Positions 17,516 through 27,700 of a stretch of 42,372 nt of DNA are shown in pieces. The stretch comes from Strigomonas culicis (taxonomy: Eukaryota; Euglenozoa; Kinetoplastea; Trypanosomatida; Trypanosomatidae): contig AUXH01000095.1 in the NCBI GenBank assembly GCA_000482145.1, positions 1 to 42,372 on the forward strand, written 5' to 3'. Positions within the stretch are counted from its first letter, which is position 1. The number at the start of each line of letters is the position of its first letter. Below the pieces are notes generated by a model, which did not search any database, was not told the DNA's origin, and saw only the letters and a program-made list of their open reading frames with translations. The translations under genes and the position numbers were made by a program.

Positions 17516-19939
17516 TTACCGCCACAGAGAGTTGATGGTTTGACGAGAAACAAAGTAACGAGCCAGAAAGGTGAATCCTATGAAGCCTGCAACGAGGGAA
17601 ATGAGAAGCGACTTGTTGAAATCCGTATTCAGTAAGTCAAAAGCCTTACCAGAGGAAGAACGCACGTAGAAGATGTCGAGCCCCGAAACCACTACGTGGC
17701 AGCTGCTCTCTAAGCGGGTGGCATCCGTGGTGATCTGCTCCGGGAGAGCCAGGCGGTAGCGATGGGTGGCGAAGAGGACACTAGGGATGATCACGTGCGT
17801 CAGTTGTCGCTTGTCATCGGAGGGGAAGGGCATCTGGCCGCCGGCTAGGAGCTGACGCAGTTCAAAGATGGCGACGCGGCCGGTCTTGAAGGCGAGGATG
17901 ATGCTCTTCCGCGCAATCGCGCTGCTGGACGTGGTGACGCTCAGCGACGCGATGGGGCCGCCGAAGACCCCCAGGGTGGACGGGACAATGACGGGCGCCT
18001 TGGCGGCGTTGGAGCTGAAGACGCGGTCCGTGCGCGCGAAGAAAGAGGCGATGACCTGCGGCGGGGAGGCGCCCGAGCTCTTGCGCACCGTCGGGCCGGA
18101 CTCCTCCTCAAAGAGCTCCCACACGCCAAACAGGTAGCGCATCTTCTCCGCGTCCATAAAGTAGTACACAATGTTGTTCTCCACGATGATCATGTGCACA
18201 GCGCCCTCGACGTTCTTGTGGCGGACTGTGCCCAAGATGCTGCCCGTGACTGTGTCGAGCGCCACCACCACAAGCGTGGGCAGCTCCTCCTCCATCGGCT
18301 CGTAGTAGGCGACGGCGATGACGTTGCGGCAGGGGTAGCGGTGGCGCACCTCATCGATGGGCTCCTCGCCCGTCTTGTTCGGGTAGATGTGCAGGGCGTT
18401 GACAACGCTCGTCCTGCCGTCGTCCTCGCCGGAGGCGTGTGCGACGATGGGGTGGGGCGTGCGCATGGACCACGTCGGCACCGCCTCGCTCTTCAGGTCC
18501 TGGTCGTACTTGTAGCCCTTGATCACGCCAGTGGCCGCGTGGGCAGTGTAAAACAAGAGGCTCGACGGGGCGTGGTCGCCGTGTATCTGCAGCGTCTTCT
18601 TGTCAATGTAAAAGTTCGGCGAGCCAATGAGCATGTTCGAGACCACGCGAATGTCCGTCACGACCTTCTTTTCAATGTCAATGATAACAAAAAACGTGTT
18701 GCCGCCCGACTGGCCGCGCACCGACAGGACGTTGTAGTGCTCGCGGTGGAGCTTTGTGAACGTGACGCCGTGCAGCGATGCAACGCCGAGCTTCGCGCGC
18801 AGCGGCGCCGAAAAGTCGATGATCACCTCGATCGCGCGCCCCATATGCTCGAAGGGCACGCTGTAGAGCGTGCTGTGGCGCGACACCGCGAGGAGCACCT
18901 TGTTGAAGTGGAAGTGGTCCATGGGCGAAAGCGGGTAGCTGATCAGGGTCGCCCGGGGGCTCGCCAGACCTTCTTTCCGCTCCCACACCAGCTTGTCGCC
19001 GCCAATGAGATAGAGGTGCGCGTTGGCCGACTTCAACAGCACACACCGCTGCTCCTCCGCATCGACAAACGAGTGGAGGACCGTGACGGGCCCTACCAGA
19101 TGAGGGAGCTGCACCGTCACCGCATCCGCGCCGGCGTACGTCACCTGCACCGCGTCCTTCACGATCTTGGCCACCACCACCACCGGCTTCGCGCTTTCTC
19201 CGTCGTCCGCCAACAAGGTGGCGGCACACGCCTCGCACGCCGTCTCGCTCTCCTTTCCGTCCGTCACCTCGACGACAGCCGCCGCGCTGACGACGAGGGC
19301 CGTCTGGCCCAGCACGCTGGCGCCGACCCCGCTCGCGCTGGCGGCGGGGGCGCCGCTCGCGAGCGCGATGACCGCCGTGCTGTCCCCTTTGGTGGCCAAC
19401 AGGTAGTCCGCGCTCAGCTGGAGGGCCGTCACGCCGGCGCCCAGCGGCAGCTGCTTCTGCGGCGGGATGAACTCGTAGTCAGCGGTCGTGTCCACGTGGT
19501 AGAGCGCCGCCTCGTTGCCGTTGTACATGGCCACCAGGACCCTTTCCTTCGTCGCGACGCACGCCGCCTTGGACGAGAGAGACGTCACGGTCAACGCAAA
19601 GCTCATGTCGATCATGCCAGTGGTGGGGCTCAGGATGGAGACGGTGCCACGCTCCCCGATCACCGTCACGGCGCGGCCCGAGGAAGCCACGCACAGCGGC
19701 TTCTCCGTAAACAGCTGGCGCCATGTCAGATTGAGAGACCCGCTGCCGGTGGGCGAGACGGCCGACACCGCACCCTCCTCGGAAATGAGGTAGAGCAGGT
19801 TGGTCGAGGGCGCGTAGGTAGCGCTGTGGACGTCACCGGCGAAGCGGAGGACAAAGTCCCGAAGACCCTGTTCGTCTTCATGGATCGCACTCGCCAGCGC
19901 GCAGAGCACGAGCACGGTGAGGAAGATAAGACGCTTCAT
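17516..19939 (-). CDS. EMC1: ER membrane protein complex subunit 1
   Basis: This 807-residue protein has a typical signal peptide (residues 1-18, cleavage likely after Ala-Ser-Ala). A long beta-rich lumenal region follows, consistent with the PQQ/WD-like propellers of EMC1. One transmembrane helix lies near 778-797. The C-terminal part is diagnostic: 'LESSCHVVVSGLDIF', then 'FDLLNTDF', the helix, and an ending in N-S-L-W-R match the EMC1 C-terminus, which in animals ends in NRAWR. EMC inserts tail-anchored and multipass proteins into the ER membrane. The protein is shorter than human EMC1 (993 residues), the shortening probably lying in the propeller region. The start is the ATG at 19939, 41 nt after a textbook splice acceptor; the preceding in-frame codon is GTG. 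Confidence 0.92.
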   Translation of the reverse strand: MKRLIFLTVLVLCALASAIHEDEQGLRDFVLRFAGDVHSATYAPSTNLLYLISEEGAVSAVSPTGSGSLNLTWRQLFTEKPLCVASSGRAVTVIGERGTVSILSPTTGMIDMSFALTVTSLSSKAACVATKERVLVAMYNGNEAALYHVDTTADYEFIPPQKQLPLGAGVTALQLSADYLLATKGDSTAVIALASGAPAASASGVGASVLGQTALVVSAAAVVEVTDGKESETACEACAATLLADDGESAKPVVVVAKIVKDAVQVTYAGADAVTVQLPHLVGPVTVLHSFVDAEEQRCVLLKSANAHLYLIGGDKLVWERKEGLASPRATLISYPLSPMDHFHFNKVLLAVSRHSTLYSVPFEHMGRAIEVIIDFSAPLRAKLGVASLHGVTFTKLHREHYNVLSVRGQSGGNTFFVIIDIEKKVVTDIRVVSNMLIGSPNFYIDKKTLQIHGDHAPSSLLFYTAHAATGVIKGYKYDQDLKSEAVPTWSMRTPHPIVAHASGEDDGRTSVVNALHIYPNKTGEEPIDEVRHRYPCRNVIAVAYYEPMEEELPTLVVVALDTVTGSILGTVRHKNVEGAVHMIIVENNIVYYFMDAEKMRYLFGVWELFEEESGPTVRKSSGASPPQVIASFFARTDRVFSSNAAKAPVIVPSTLGVFGGPIASLSVTTSSSAIARKSIILAFKTGRVAIFELRQLLAGGQMPFPSDDKRQLTHVIIPSVLFATHRYRLALPEQITTDATRLESSCHVVVSGLDIFYVRSSSGKAFDLLNTDFNKSLLISLVAGFIGFTFLARYFVSRQTINSLWR

Positions 19940-20440
19940 CACCGCACGAGAACCACTTGAGAGATAATAATATTATTATGCTAGAGGAGAAGAAAAACAG
20001 AAAGCGTAAATAGAATAACTAGTAACACTATAACAAACCTATTGAAAGAACACAGAGAAATGTATAGCAACAGAGAGGGAGAGAGACCAAAAAGGGGGAT
20101 AATACCGCAATCCATTAGAAGCGCATAAGAACGTAACGTCAAGTACAACCATGCATGCATCCACCATGATCATACTAGTAGTGTAACAATAAGATGCATA
20201 CAAACACACGAAGAGGCGTCATCATCTCCTTTAAAAAAAAAGAATTACACTTAGTATACCGCCTATTATTATGCAACAGGTAATATGAGCTAATTACACA
20301 GAACATGGACAAATTGAAGGAGAATAGTATGAAACACCTTAGGTGATTTACGGTCCACCGTGTTCTGCATTTTTTTTTCCTCTTCTTTAATATACTGAGT
20401 TTGTACGCACGTGCCGTTCTCTTTCTCTTCAATTAGGACG
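19940..20440 (-). other. Spacer between pseudo-hydrolase and EMC1
   Basis: This AT-rich spacer holds the 3'UTR of the alpha/beta hydrolase-like gene and the splice signals of EMC1. It has T8 (20370-20377) and A9 (20233-20241) runs. No gene was found. Confidence 0.7.
19981..20006 (-). promoter_or_regulatory. Trans-splice site for EMC1
   Basis: The minus strand reads CTGTTTTTCTTCTCCTCTAG, a tract that abuts its AG (19982-19981) directly. The mature 5'UTR would be 41 nt. Confidence 0.8.
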
Positions 20441-21373
20441 CTAAGCAGCAGCTTCTGTGTTCACTTCTCCTAGCAAGCCAAAGGAGTGTAAAACGGTCGG
20501 CACAAAGGGCGTCTTTGTTGAAAGGAGAGACTCGCCTCGCAGGTCCATTTTGACTATCTTTGCCTGAGGGAACGCGCGCAAGAACAGTTGATGCTGCTCC
20601 TTTACCACAGGTTTCTCCGAGCAGACGTACACCGCGACAGGGTGGTCGAACACAGCCGAGCCCAGCTCCGCCTCGCCGAGGTTGACCTTCTGCTGCAGGC
20701 CGAGGACGTCATCGCTAAACCGGAACTTTGCCCTTCCATCGCGCATCTCTAATGTGGAGAGCAAGAGAGCCCGGTCTACGGCACTGAGTGACTGGTCCTT
20801 GAGAAAGTCATTCACCTCGCGCGCACTAGCCAAGTTGGCAGGGAGGCTCTTGATCACGTTGGCCATCGCGTAGGACTGGGGGTCAAAGCTAAACAGTTGG
20901 TCGAAGGACTGGACAAAAAGGGTCACGCCGTCGAACTGCTGCGGCGCATGAAGGGCGGCGCACATGGCGACCATGGCGCCAAACCCCACGCCGCACAGCT
21001 TCGCCTTCGCCACCAGCACCTCCCGCTGCAACAGCGCCACATCGGCGGCGCAGAGGAGGGCGTAGTGGTCGGACGTGGAGGGCAGCATGTGGGAGAAGCT
21101 GTGCCCGCGCAGGTCCACGGAGTAAATCTCGATGGGGTCCGTAGGCGACAGGCGCGACAGCGGCAGATCTGCGGTGGGCTCGTGGAGGAGCTGCTGCATG
21201 TAGGCGTTCGAGCTCAGGAAGTCATGCACCGCCACAATCTTCGACGGCGGACGCGAGTCTAAGTGCCAACGGAAAGCGGAAAGTGTGTAGTGAAGTGGCA
21301 ACGGCGTGTCCTTGATCGGCATCCCCGCAGCCGCTGCACTCTGATTGAACACATTTTTTACGAAGTTCTTCAT
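20441..21373 (-). CDS. ABHD11-like alpha/beta hydrolase, probably inactive
   Basis: This 310-residue protein has an alpha/beta-hydrolase layout close to ABHD11: an early strand 'KIVAVHDF' (45-52), 'YSVDLRGHSFS' (84-94, compare VDARNHGDS), and the nucleophile elbow at 128-133. The elbow reads G-V-G-F-G-A, so the position that is Ser in the G-x-S-x-G motif is Gly130. The usual catalytic His loop after the last strand (N-A-G-H in ABHD11) reads L-R-G-E-S here. Two triad members are therefore missing, which suggests a pseudoenzyme. The N-terminus (MKNFVKNVFNQSAAAAG) could be a short mitochondrial presequence, and animal ABHD11 is mitochondrial. The start is the ATG at 21373; upstream the frame opens only at a TTG. 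Confidence 0.75.
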   Translation of the reverse strand: MKNFVKNVFNQSAAAAGMPIKDTPLPLHYTLSAFRWHLDSRPPSKIVAVHDFLSSNAYMQQLLHEPTADLPLSRLSPTDPIEIYSVDLRGHSFSHMLPSTSDHYALLCAADVALLQREVLVAKAKLCGVGFGAMVAMCAALHAPQQFDGVTLFVQSFDQLFSFDPQSYAMANVIKSLPANLASAREVNDFLKDQSLSAVDRALLLSTLEMRDGRAKFRFSDDVLGLQQKVNLGEAELGSAVFDHPVAVYVCSEKPVVKEQHQLFLRAFPQAKIVKMDLRGESLLSTKTPFVPTVLHSFGLLGEVNTEAAA

Positions 21374-21798
21374 TCGACCGAAACACCGCACGTTGTGGAA
21401 AACAGGAAAGCTCAGGATTATATGCAACAAAGGGAAAAACAGAAAGGACGAAGAACAACTGTGTAAACAGAAATTGAAGCTTCAAAAAAAGCCACGTAAA
21501 AAAAAAAAAGCAAGAAAGAAAGAAGGGGAGAGAAAGAAATTGGTATGGATAACAGAACGCGTATACTATACAGTACTCTCAAGGCCGTTGTGCACTCACA
21601 CACAATCATCCGACGATCGACATGAAAACGCATTGGAACTTGGAGAAATCACGACGCTGGATTTGAAATTCCTCATTGTCGTATGGATATACAGAGTACT
21701 AATGAACATTTTGAATTCAATTTGAAGTTTTTATTACATCGCATGAAGAAGAAAAAAAAAAGACAGTAACAACGGAATACACTCTTAGTTTGGCACAC
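21374..21798 (-). other. Spacer between CFAP46 and pseudo-hydrolase
   Basis: This spacer has long purine (plus strand) runs at 21498-21540 and 21751-21762. It holds the CFAP46 3'UTR and the splice signal of the next gene. No gene was found. Confidence 0.7.
21480..21538 (-). promoter_or_regulatory. Candidate trans-splice site for pseudo-hydrolase
   Basis: A strong minus-strand pyrimidine tract (21538 down to 21498) and a T7 run are followed by the first AG at 21481-21480, giving a 106-nt 5'UTR. A second tract leading to an AG at 21412-21411 is an alternative. Confidence 0.55.
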
Positions 21799-24700
21799 TT
21801 ACTTTTTCCGCGCAGCGTTCGAGAAGAAACCGAAGAAGGTCATCCACTCGCATTTGGTGTCTTTTCCCTTTGTGGCCGTAGAATAAAGAGAGTCCATTAA
21901 GTTCTTCCCGCCACCCAATCCGCTCGCCGCCCGCTTGGCTGTACCGAGGAGTGCACTGGACGAGGAAGGAAACGTATTCATGCACACGCAGTGGACACCA
22001 CGTACCAAAAGCAGCAGCGCCGCAAGCCAAGGCTCCTCCGTGGCATCCGACTCCGTGCTCACTCGTTGGTTCTTCTGGGTCCGCCGTACGGCAGAGTCAC
22101 AGACGCCGTCCGTGATGAGCACAGCAGTCTGCACATGCTCGAGCGACACGTTCACCAGCATCTCATACGTCACGACGCTGCTCAGGGGGCCGCAGACGTA
22201 GAATAGAATGGAGCCGTTGTGTACGTCCTCCATGCAGCACGACAGATACTCCGATTGGATGGGATACCGCCCGCTGGTGCACGTTAGCACGGTGCCGTTC
22301 TTTCCCTTTGGATCGACTCCTAAAATGGACTCCACTGCGTTGGTGACATCGCCGAACGGGTCCACGACAAAAAGAGAAGCGTTGCTGTACTTGGTGGGCT
22401 TCACATTGGGTTTTCGTAAGAGCAACGCGGTGGTGAACTCTCGCGACACCATGTGGAACGAGGCAAAACACGGTAGATGCTCTATCGGAAGCGCTTGAAA
22501 GACCGTGTCCAGGCACAAGTACAGCGAGTACTTGGCGCTCGCCGACTTGATGTACTCCGCAAACTCGGCGATGAGCGGCATCAAGAGGCTTTCCAGTGCT
22601 TCTAGTCGCTCGTGCAGATCCTCCGGCCGTAGGCGCATGTCGTCGCGCTCCTCCTTCGATGCCGCCCCTGCCGCCGGCGGAGAGCTCAGCATCAGTTCCT
22701 TCTGTGTATGTAGGTATTTCTTAAACTCCGCCTGCCAAGCGTCTAGACGACTGATGTCCAACTCGCGCCGGCGTACGTGCACCGTCCCGTCGGGTTGCCG
22801 CAGGCTCATGAAAACGGCAGAACGGTCTGTGTGAGCCACGAAGGTGAGCACGACGCCGTCCAGCGCGGTTGGATCCACCTGGTCCGGTGTCGCTGACCAT
22901 TCGCTCGCGGTATTGAACAGCGACAGCATCGGAGAGCACTGGCTCCACTTCTGATACAACGACTCGGTGAAGTCCGTGTCGAACAGCTCGACATGGTCGC
23001 GAATGCGCTCCGTAAAGCACCGCGCGAAGCTGCCCTCCTCCGTCGTCACGGCACACCTGCTGGTCGTGGTGAAGAGAAGATGCATGAGGTCGGCGCCCTG
23101 CGCGTGCTCGACCGCCGCGCCGGCCGCCTGCAAGCGTCCCCACAGCACGTAGAGGTCTGCGAGGAAGAAGTACAGTCGAGCGGCTCTGTGGTAGCAGCAG
23201 CGCAGCTCGGCGTTTCGAATCACATCGCGGCAGATCTTTTCAATGAACAGTGGATTGCCACAGAGGGCATGATTGTACGGCGTGACGAGTCGCTCTTCTT
23301 CGACAACCTGCGTGGGCATCTTGGAGTTGTGCGCTTTCGCTCCCGCGCCGGATGTTAACGCAACTGGCACCATCACGGCGGTGTTCCGCCACACCTCATT
23401 CAGAGCGGTCACCAAGTAGGTGCCATGCTCACCATGGGCGCCGATCGTCGTCTCGAGGCTGACGCAGAGCTCAAACTGCTTCTGATACTCGCTGCGCAGC
23501 AAGGCAGAACGCGCGTCTATGTAGGAGGGATGGTGACCGTTCGCCACAATCTCCGTCGACGACAAGAGAAGCTCCATAATGTTAAAACGGGATGCATCCA
23601 CCAGGTCCTTCTCCTCGTAGACAATCCGGTAGTGCTCGAGGGCGTTGATCATCTCCTTGGTGATCTCCACGGACGGCTGCACCCACTCGTGCTGCCGCTG
23701 CGCTGTCTCATACTGTGCGTTATTGGCCTCCGAAGGGTCGCGCATGTACTGTAATACCTTGTCCGTCAGCTCCTGCGGCGCGGCGGTGGTCGGCAGATTG
23801 AGGTCCCCCATGGTCATGCATCGGTAGCCGACCAGTACGCAGTCCGCCACCACCTGCATCGCGTACAGCACGTCGGCCTTCAACTGCAGGAGGTAAGAGA
23901 GCTCCGTCAGCAGCGAAGGGGTCAGTGCGTTCCCAACGGTGCCGTTGAAGAAGGGGACGAAGAGATCCAGGTCCCTCTGCGCGTCGTGCAGGAGACTGTC
24001 CAGGAAAGTTTTGCGCGCCTTCAATGTAGAGAACATGAGGCTGCACGCCGCCACGGTCTTTCCGTTGCTCACCATCCACGTGTGATTGACCGCCTCATCC
24101 GTCAGCAAGGAGAGCTGCAGCGCCAAAAGACGATTCCTCCAACTTCCCGACGTCGCGAGGTACGCTTGCGCTTCCTCTTGATGTGATGGCAGCGCATGCT
24201 CCAGCGCGCCGAGACTACTCATCTCGAGTATGCGCTGGCCGATGTGTCGATGGAGCATCTCCTCCATTTGGTCCGCTTGTTGCATACGCAGCGTGGCCCG
24301 GATATTGCCGCCGCTTTCACCCTTACATCGAGCGTGCGCAATCACAGCCTGCAGCGCCACCACCTCGGAGGCCGCTGCCTCCTTGTTGTGGATGACTAGC
24401 TGCAAGTCGATGCGCAGCAGCATTAGCTCCATGAATAGCGTGTGTGACAAGGAGGAGAAAAAGGTCGGGTCCGATTGCAGCATGTCCATAGCCTTTCGAT
24501 TGTCGCACCGGAGTACGCGACACTTCACCATCAGCAGCAGACAGCAGCCCATACCTTCGACGTCCTCCACGCGGTCGCACACACGGTATAGAGCCTTGGC
24601 GTACCGCTCCGCTTTCTCCGTGTTGCCAAAGTAGTAATAGAGGCGGGCTTTTCGTAAAACAATGTCGTGCAAGGTACCGGAGAATACCCTCGGGTGGACC

Positions 24701-27700
24701 CCGTCGTTGGCCTGATTCGCACTGGCGCTGGGCGGCTGCACCTGCGCAAGCCCATCCTCCACCAGTGCGCCGTACTCCAGCGAAGGCTCCGGCAGCCCGT
24801 ACAGCTCCACCCCCTTGCGCCCGGCGTTGCACAGACACGCAGCCTTCTGGCTGTACATGAAGACGCATTGTTTCACCAGCTCCGTCCGGAAGTGCGACTC
24901 GCCGTAGCGCTGTGCCGCTGCTAGATACGTCCACTGACACACGGAGAACGCAAACAGCTCCATATTATGGTCCAGAAGATAATCAATCATAGACAGATAA
25001 ATCTCTTGCATGGCCTCCGTATTCTGCGCCGGATGAACCTCGTTGTTACCGGAGAGCGCTCGCAGGAGGCGCAGATCGACCACGTAACCGAGCCACTGTA
25101 CCGTGTTCTGCGGCAGCGCCTGTGCCTCGTACCACTTGTTGGAGTCTGCAGCCGCATCATCCGCTGCCTCGCATTCCATCTCGCGCGCCTGCCGATCCAC
25201 GCAGTGCCAGACACATTCAATGTAGTGAAGAAAGAGTAATGCGCAATCTCGTTTTGTGGGAAGAGGGTGTTGGTGGGGCACACTTGCCTCACCCCCTGCG
25301 CCTCCGCCACCCGCCAGTCGGGCCGGCGCGTCCCCCGTAATGGAAAAGAGGAGGTACACCGCTCGAATCGCGCAAAGGATCTCGCTGAGAGACCCCATGC
25401 GTTCCTTTGCGACCCCACCGGTCGTCCGCATCAGGGTGCCTTGCGTTCCACGGCCGCGATTGCTTCCCTGGAGCGTGGAGGCTGCGACGGCGGACGGCAC
25501 TCTGCTGCGCGTGCCGGGCGCGGCAGTCGGCTGCGGGGTCACCGCGTCCACGGCGCTCAGCAGAAGCTTCTTGACGTCCACCAGCGACAGAGCACTCCTC
25601 TGGATGCAGAAGGAGGCGAAGTGAATCAGCACGGTCGCCTTCGTGAGCGGCTGGGCCTCGACCGCCACAACCGCGCGCCGCCAGGCCTCCTGCGCTTGCC
25701 GCTGATCCTCCGTGACCGTGGCCAGCGCCATCCATGCCATGGCCTCGGACTGGGGACTGCTGCTCTTGGCAGTGCGAAGCGAGCTTTCCACGGGAAAACC
25801 CAGCTTGCTTCGGGCTGTCACCTCATCCACGCAGAACCGGCTGTGGAACTTTGTCGGCAGCACTTTGGTGAGGTCGGCTACCACCTTGATCCCTTCCTTG
25901 AGGGAATCCACGGTGGGACAGCTTTGAAGGAGCCAGCGGCCGAGGGTCGTGATAATCTCCAGCAGCCGCTCTTGCTGCTCGTCCTTGTTGCGGTTGCTTA
26001 GGGAGAAGGAGAAGTTGCCCTGGATGGACCGCGACAGCATCATTTTCAAGCTGGGAAACAACAGTGTCTTTTCACACGATGTACGGATCAATCGGTCCAC
26101 CACCTCGTAGTACAACGTCAGCGCCTCCGCAATTTGGTGTGTTCTTGTCGAAGCGGCGCCATGAGAGGCAGCAATCGCGGAATTTGTCGTCAGCTGCACA
26201 ATCCTCAGTCCCAGCTGGTGCTGACTCGCCAGGTCCATTCCTTGGATACGATCCTTAAGGAGCGTAGCCTGCGTGAAGAGGACGTGCGCGTACCACATCC
26301 AGTCCGATTCCCTCGGTTTCGGAAAAAGGGCATCGGCCGTCGAGAGAACCACCGCGGTCCGCCCGGGGACGGCAGTACCGCTGTTCAGGGTGCCGCTCAG
26401 CACGTCCTTCTTGCTCACCACGAAGAGTGTGCCCCAGCCCAACTTGCCGTTCTTGTACAGGAAGTCCGCAATGTCGCAAACGTCCACGGCCGTCCGCTCA
26501 TCCCTACACGCCACGGCCAGGTCGACCATGCGGCCGCAGAGCTCGACGGACGGGTCCTCCTTCAGCAGCGCGAGTGCGTCCTTGGCGACAAGGGCGGCCC
26601 GCTCCTCCTGGGTCACGGGCCCGAGCAGCTTTCCCAGGAGAAACAAGAGCTGCTCCTGGGGGTGCGGCACGGGCTCCATCTTCGACACGTTATGAAGCCG
26701 GCACACGGTCGGGTAAAGCAGGCACAGCGTGGACTTGGCCGCCGGCGAGGGGACGCGCTGGATGATTTCCCAGCACACCTCCTGCGCCTTCTTGAGCAGG
26801 GCGCTGCTGCTGTCCACCCTGGTGAACTTCATAATGTACTGCACCAAATCGTCGTAGGCAAGAGCGCCCCCGTCCGCCCGTCGCACGGGGTCGCCCTTCA
26901 GCCTCATGTAGTCAAACAGCAGCGTCAGCACGTACAACACGGCCAGCTCGACCATGAGTGCAGATTCGTGTAAAGAATGGATGCCGACACCCACCACGTA
27001 CTCGTACATGTCAGCAAACTTCGCGGACAACCCAACGAACCTTCCAGAGGAGATAAGGGGTCTGCACACGCTCATAAACGTCTGTGTCGCATTGACAATG
27101 ACGTGGAGACTCGGAAACCCCATTCCGTGGAGATTGTGGCCGATGGAGGCGGCCTGCAGCAAGTGCGGGAGTATGGTGGTCGCCGCCGCGTCCTTTTGCG
27201 GCGGCGCCTCCTCCTCCGCGCTCGCCTGCTCGGCGAGGAGGACCTCCGCCAGGCACTGGTGGCCCTCCGCCTTCGCGAGGAGAATGCCCTTGTACCGCTC
27301 GTCGACGAAGGCCGGGAGCTCACTCAAGCTTTTCGCCGTGGACTTGGCGATGGGGAGCAGCGACGAGGTGAGGTCCTTCATACACTCCCGCAAGAGGGAC
27401 ACGTAGAGCTCGGCGAGCGAGGAGGAGACCATGACCGCGACGCTCGTCGCACCGGACGCGGGCGAGGCCGTGCCCGCCTTGGCCCCTCCCTTGTGGGCGT
27501 TGGTGTTCTGCTTCCCCTTCGACGCGTGGGGCTCTGCGGACTCGGCCTCCCCGACCGGGACTATCGACAGGGGGAGAGGGGGCAGCTTGTTGAAGGCTGC
27601 CTTGATGAGGAGAACCCGCTTCGACGCGGTGGAGACCACCTTGGACTGCTCCAAGTTGTACAGGGCCTCCTCCTCGGGGCGCGAGAAGTGGCTGCTGTCG

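Noticed and set aside
18194..19960. Plus-strand open frame of 588 codons opposite EMC1
   Set aside because: It has the same codon-aligned antisense effect; EMC1 is well supported by signal peptide, membrane helix and C-terminal motif.
21799..22600. C-terminus of the giant protein as an active separase or CHAT protease
   Set aside because: The His and Cys of the dyad are absent and the overall match is to CFAP46.
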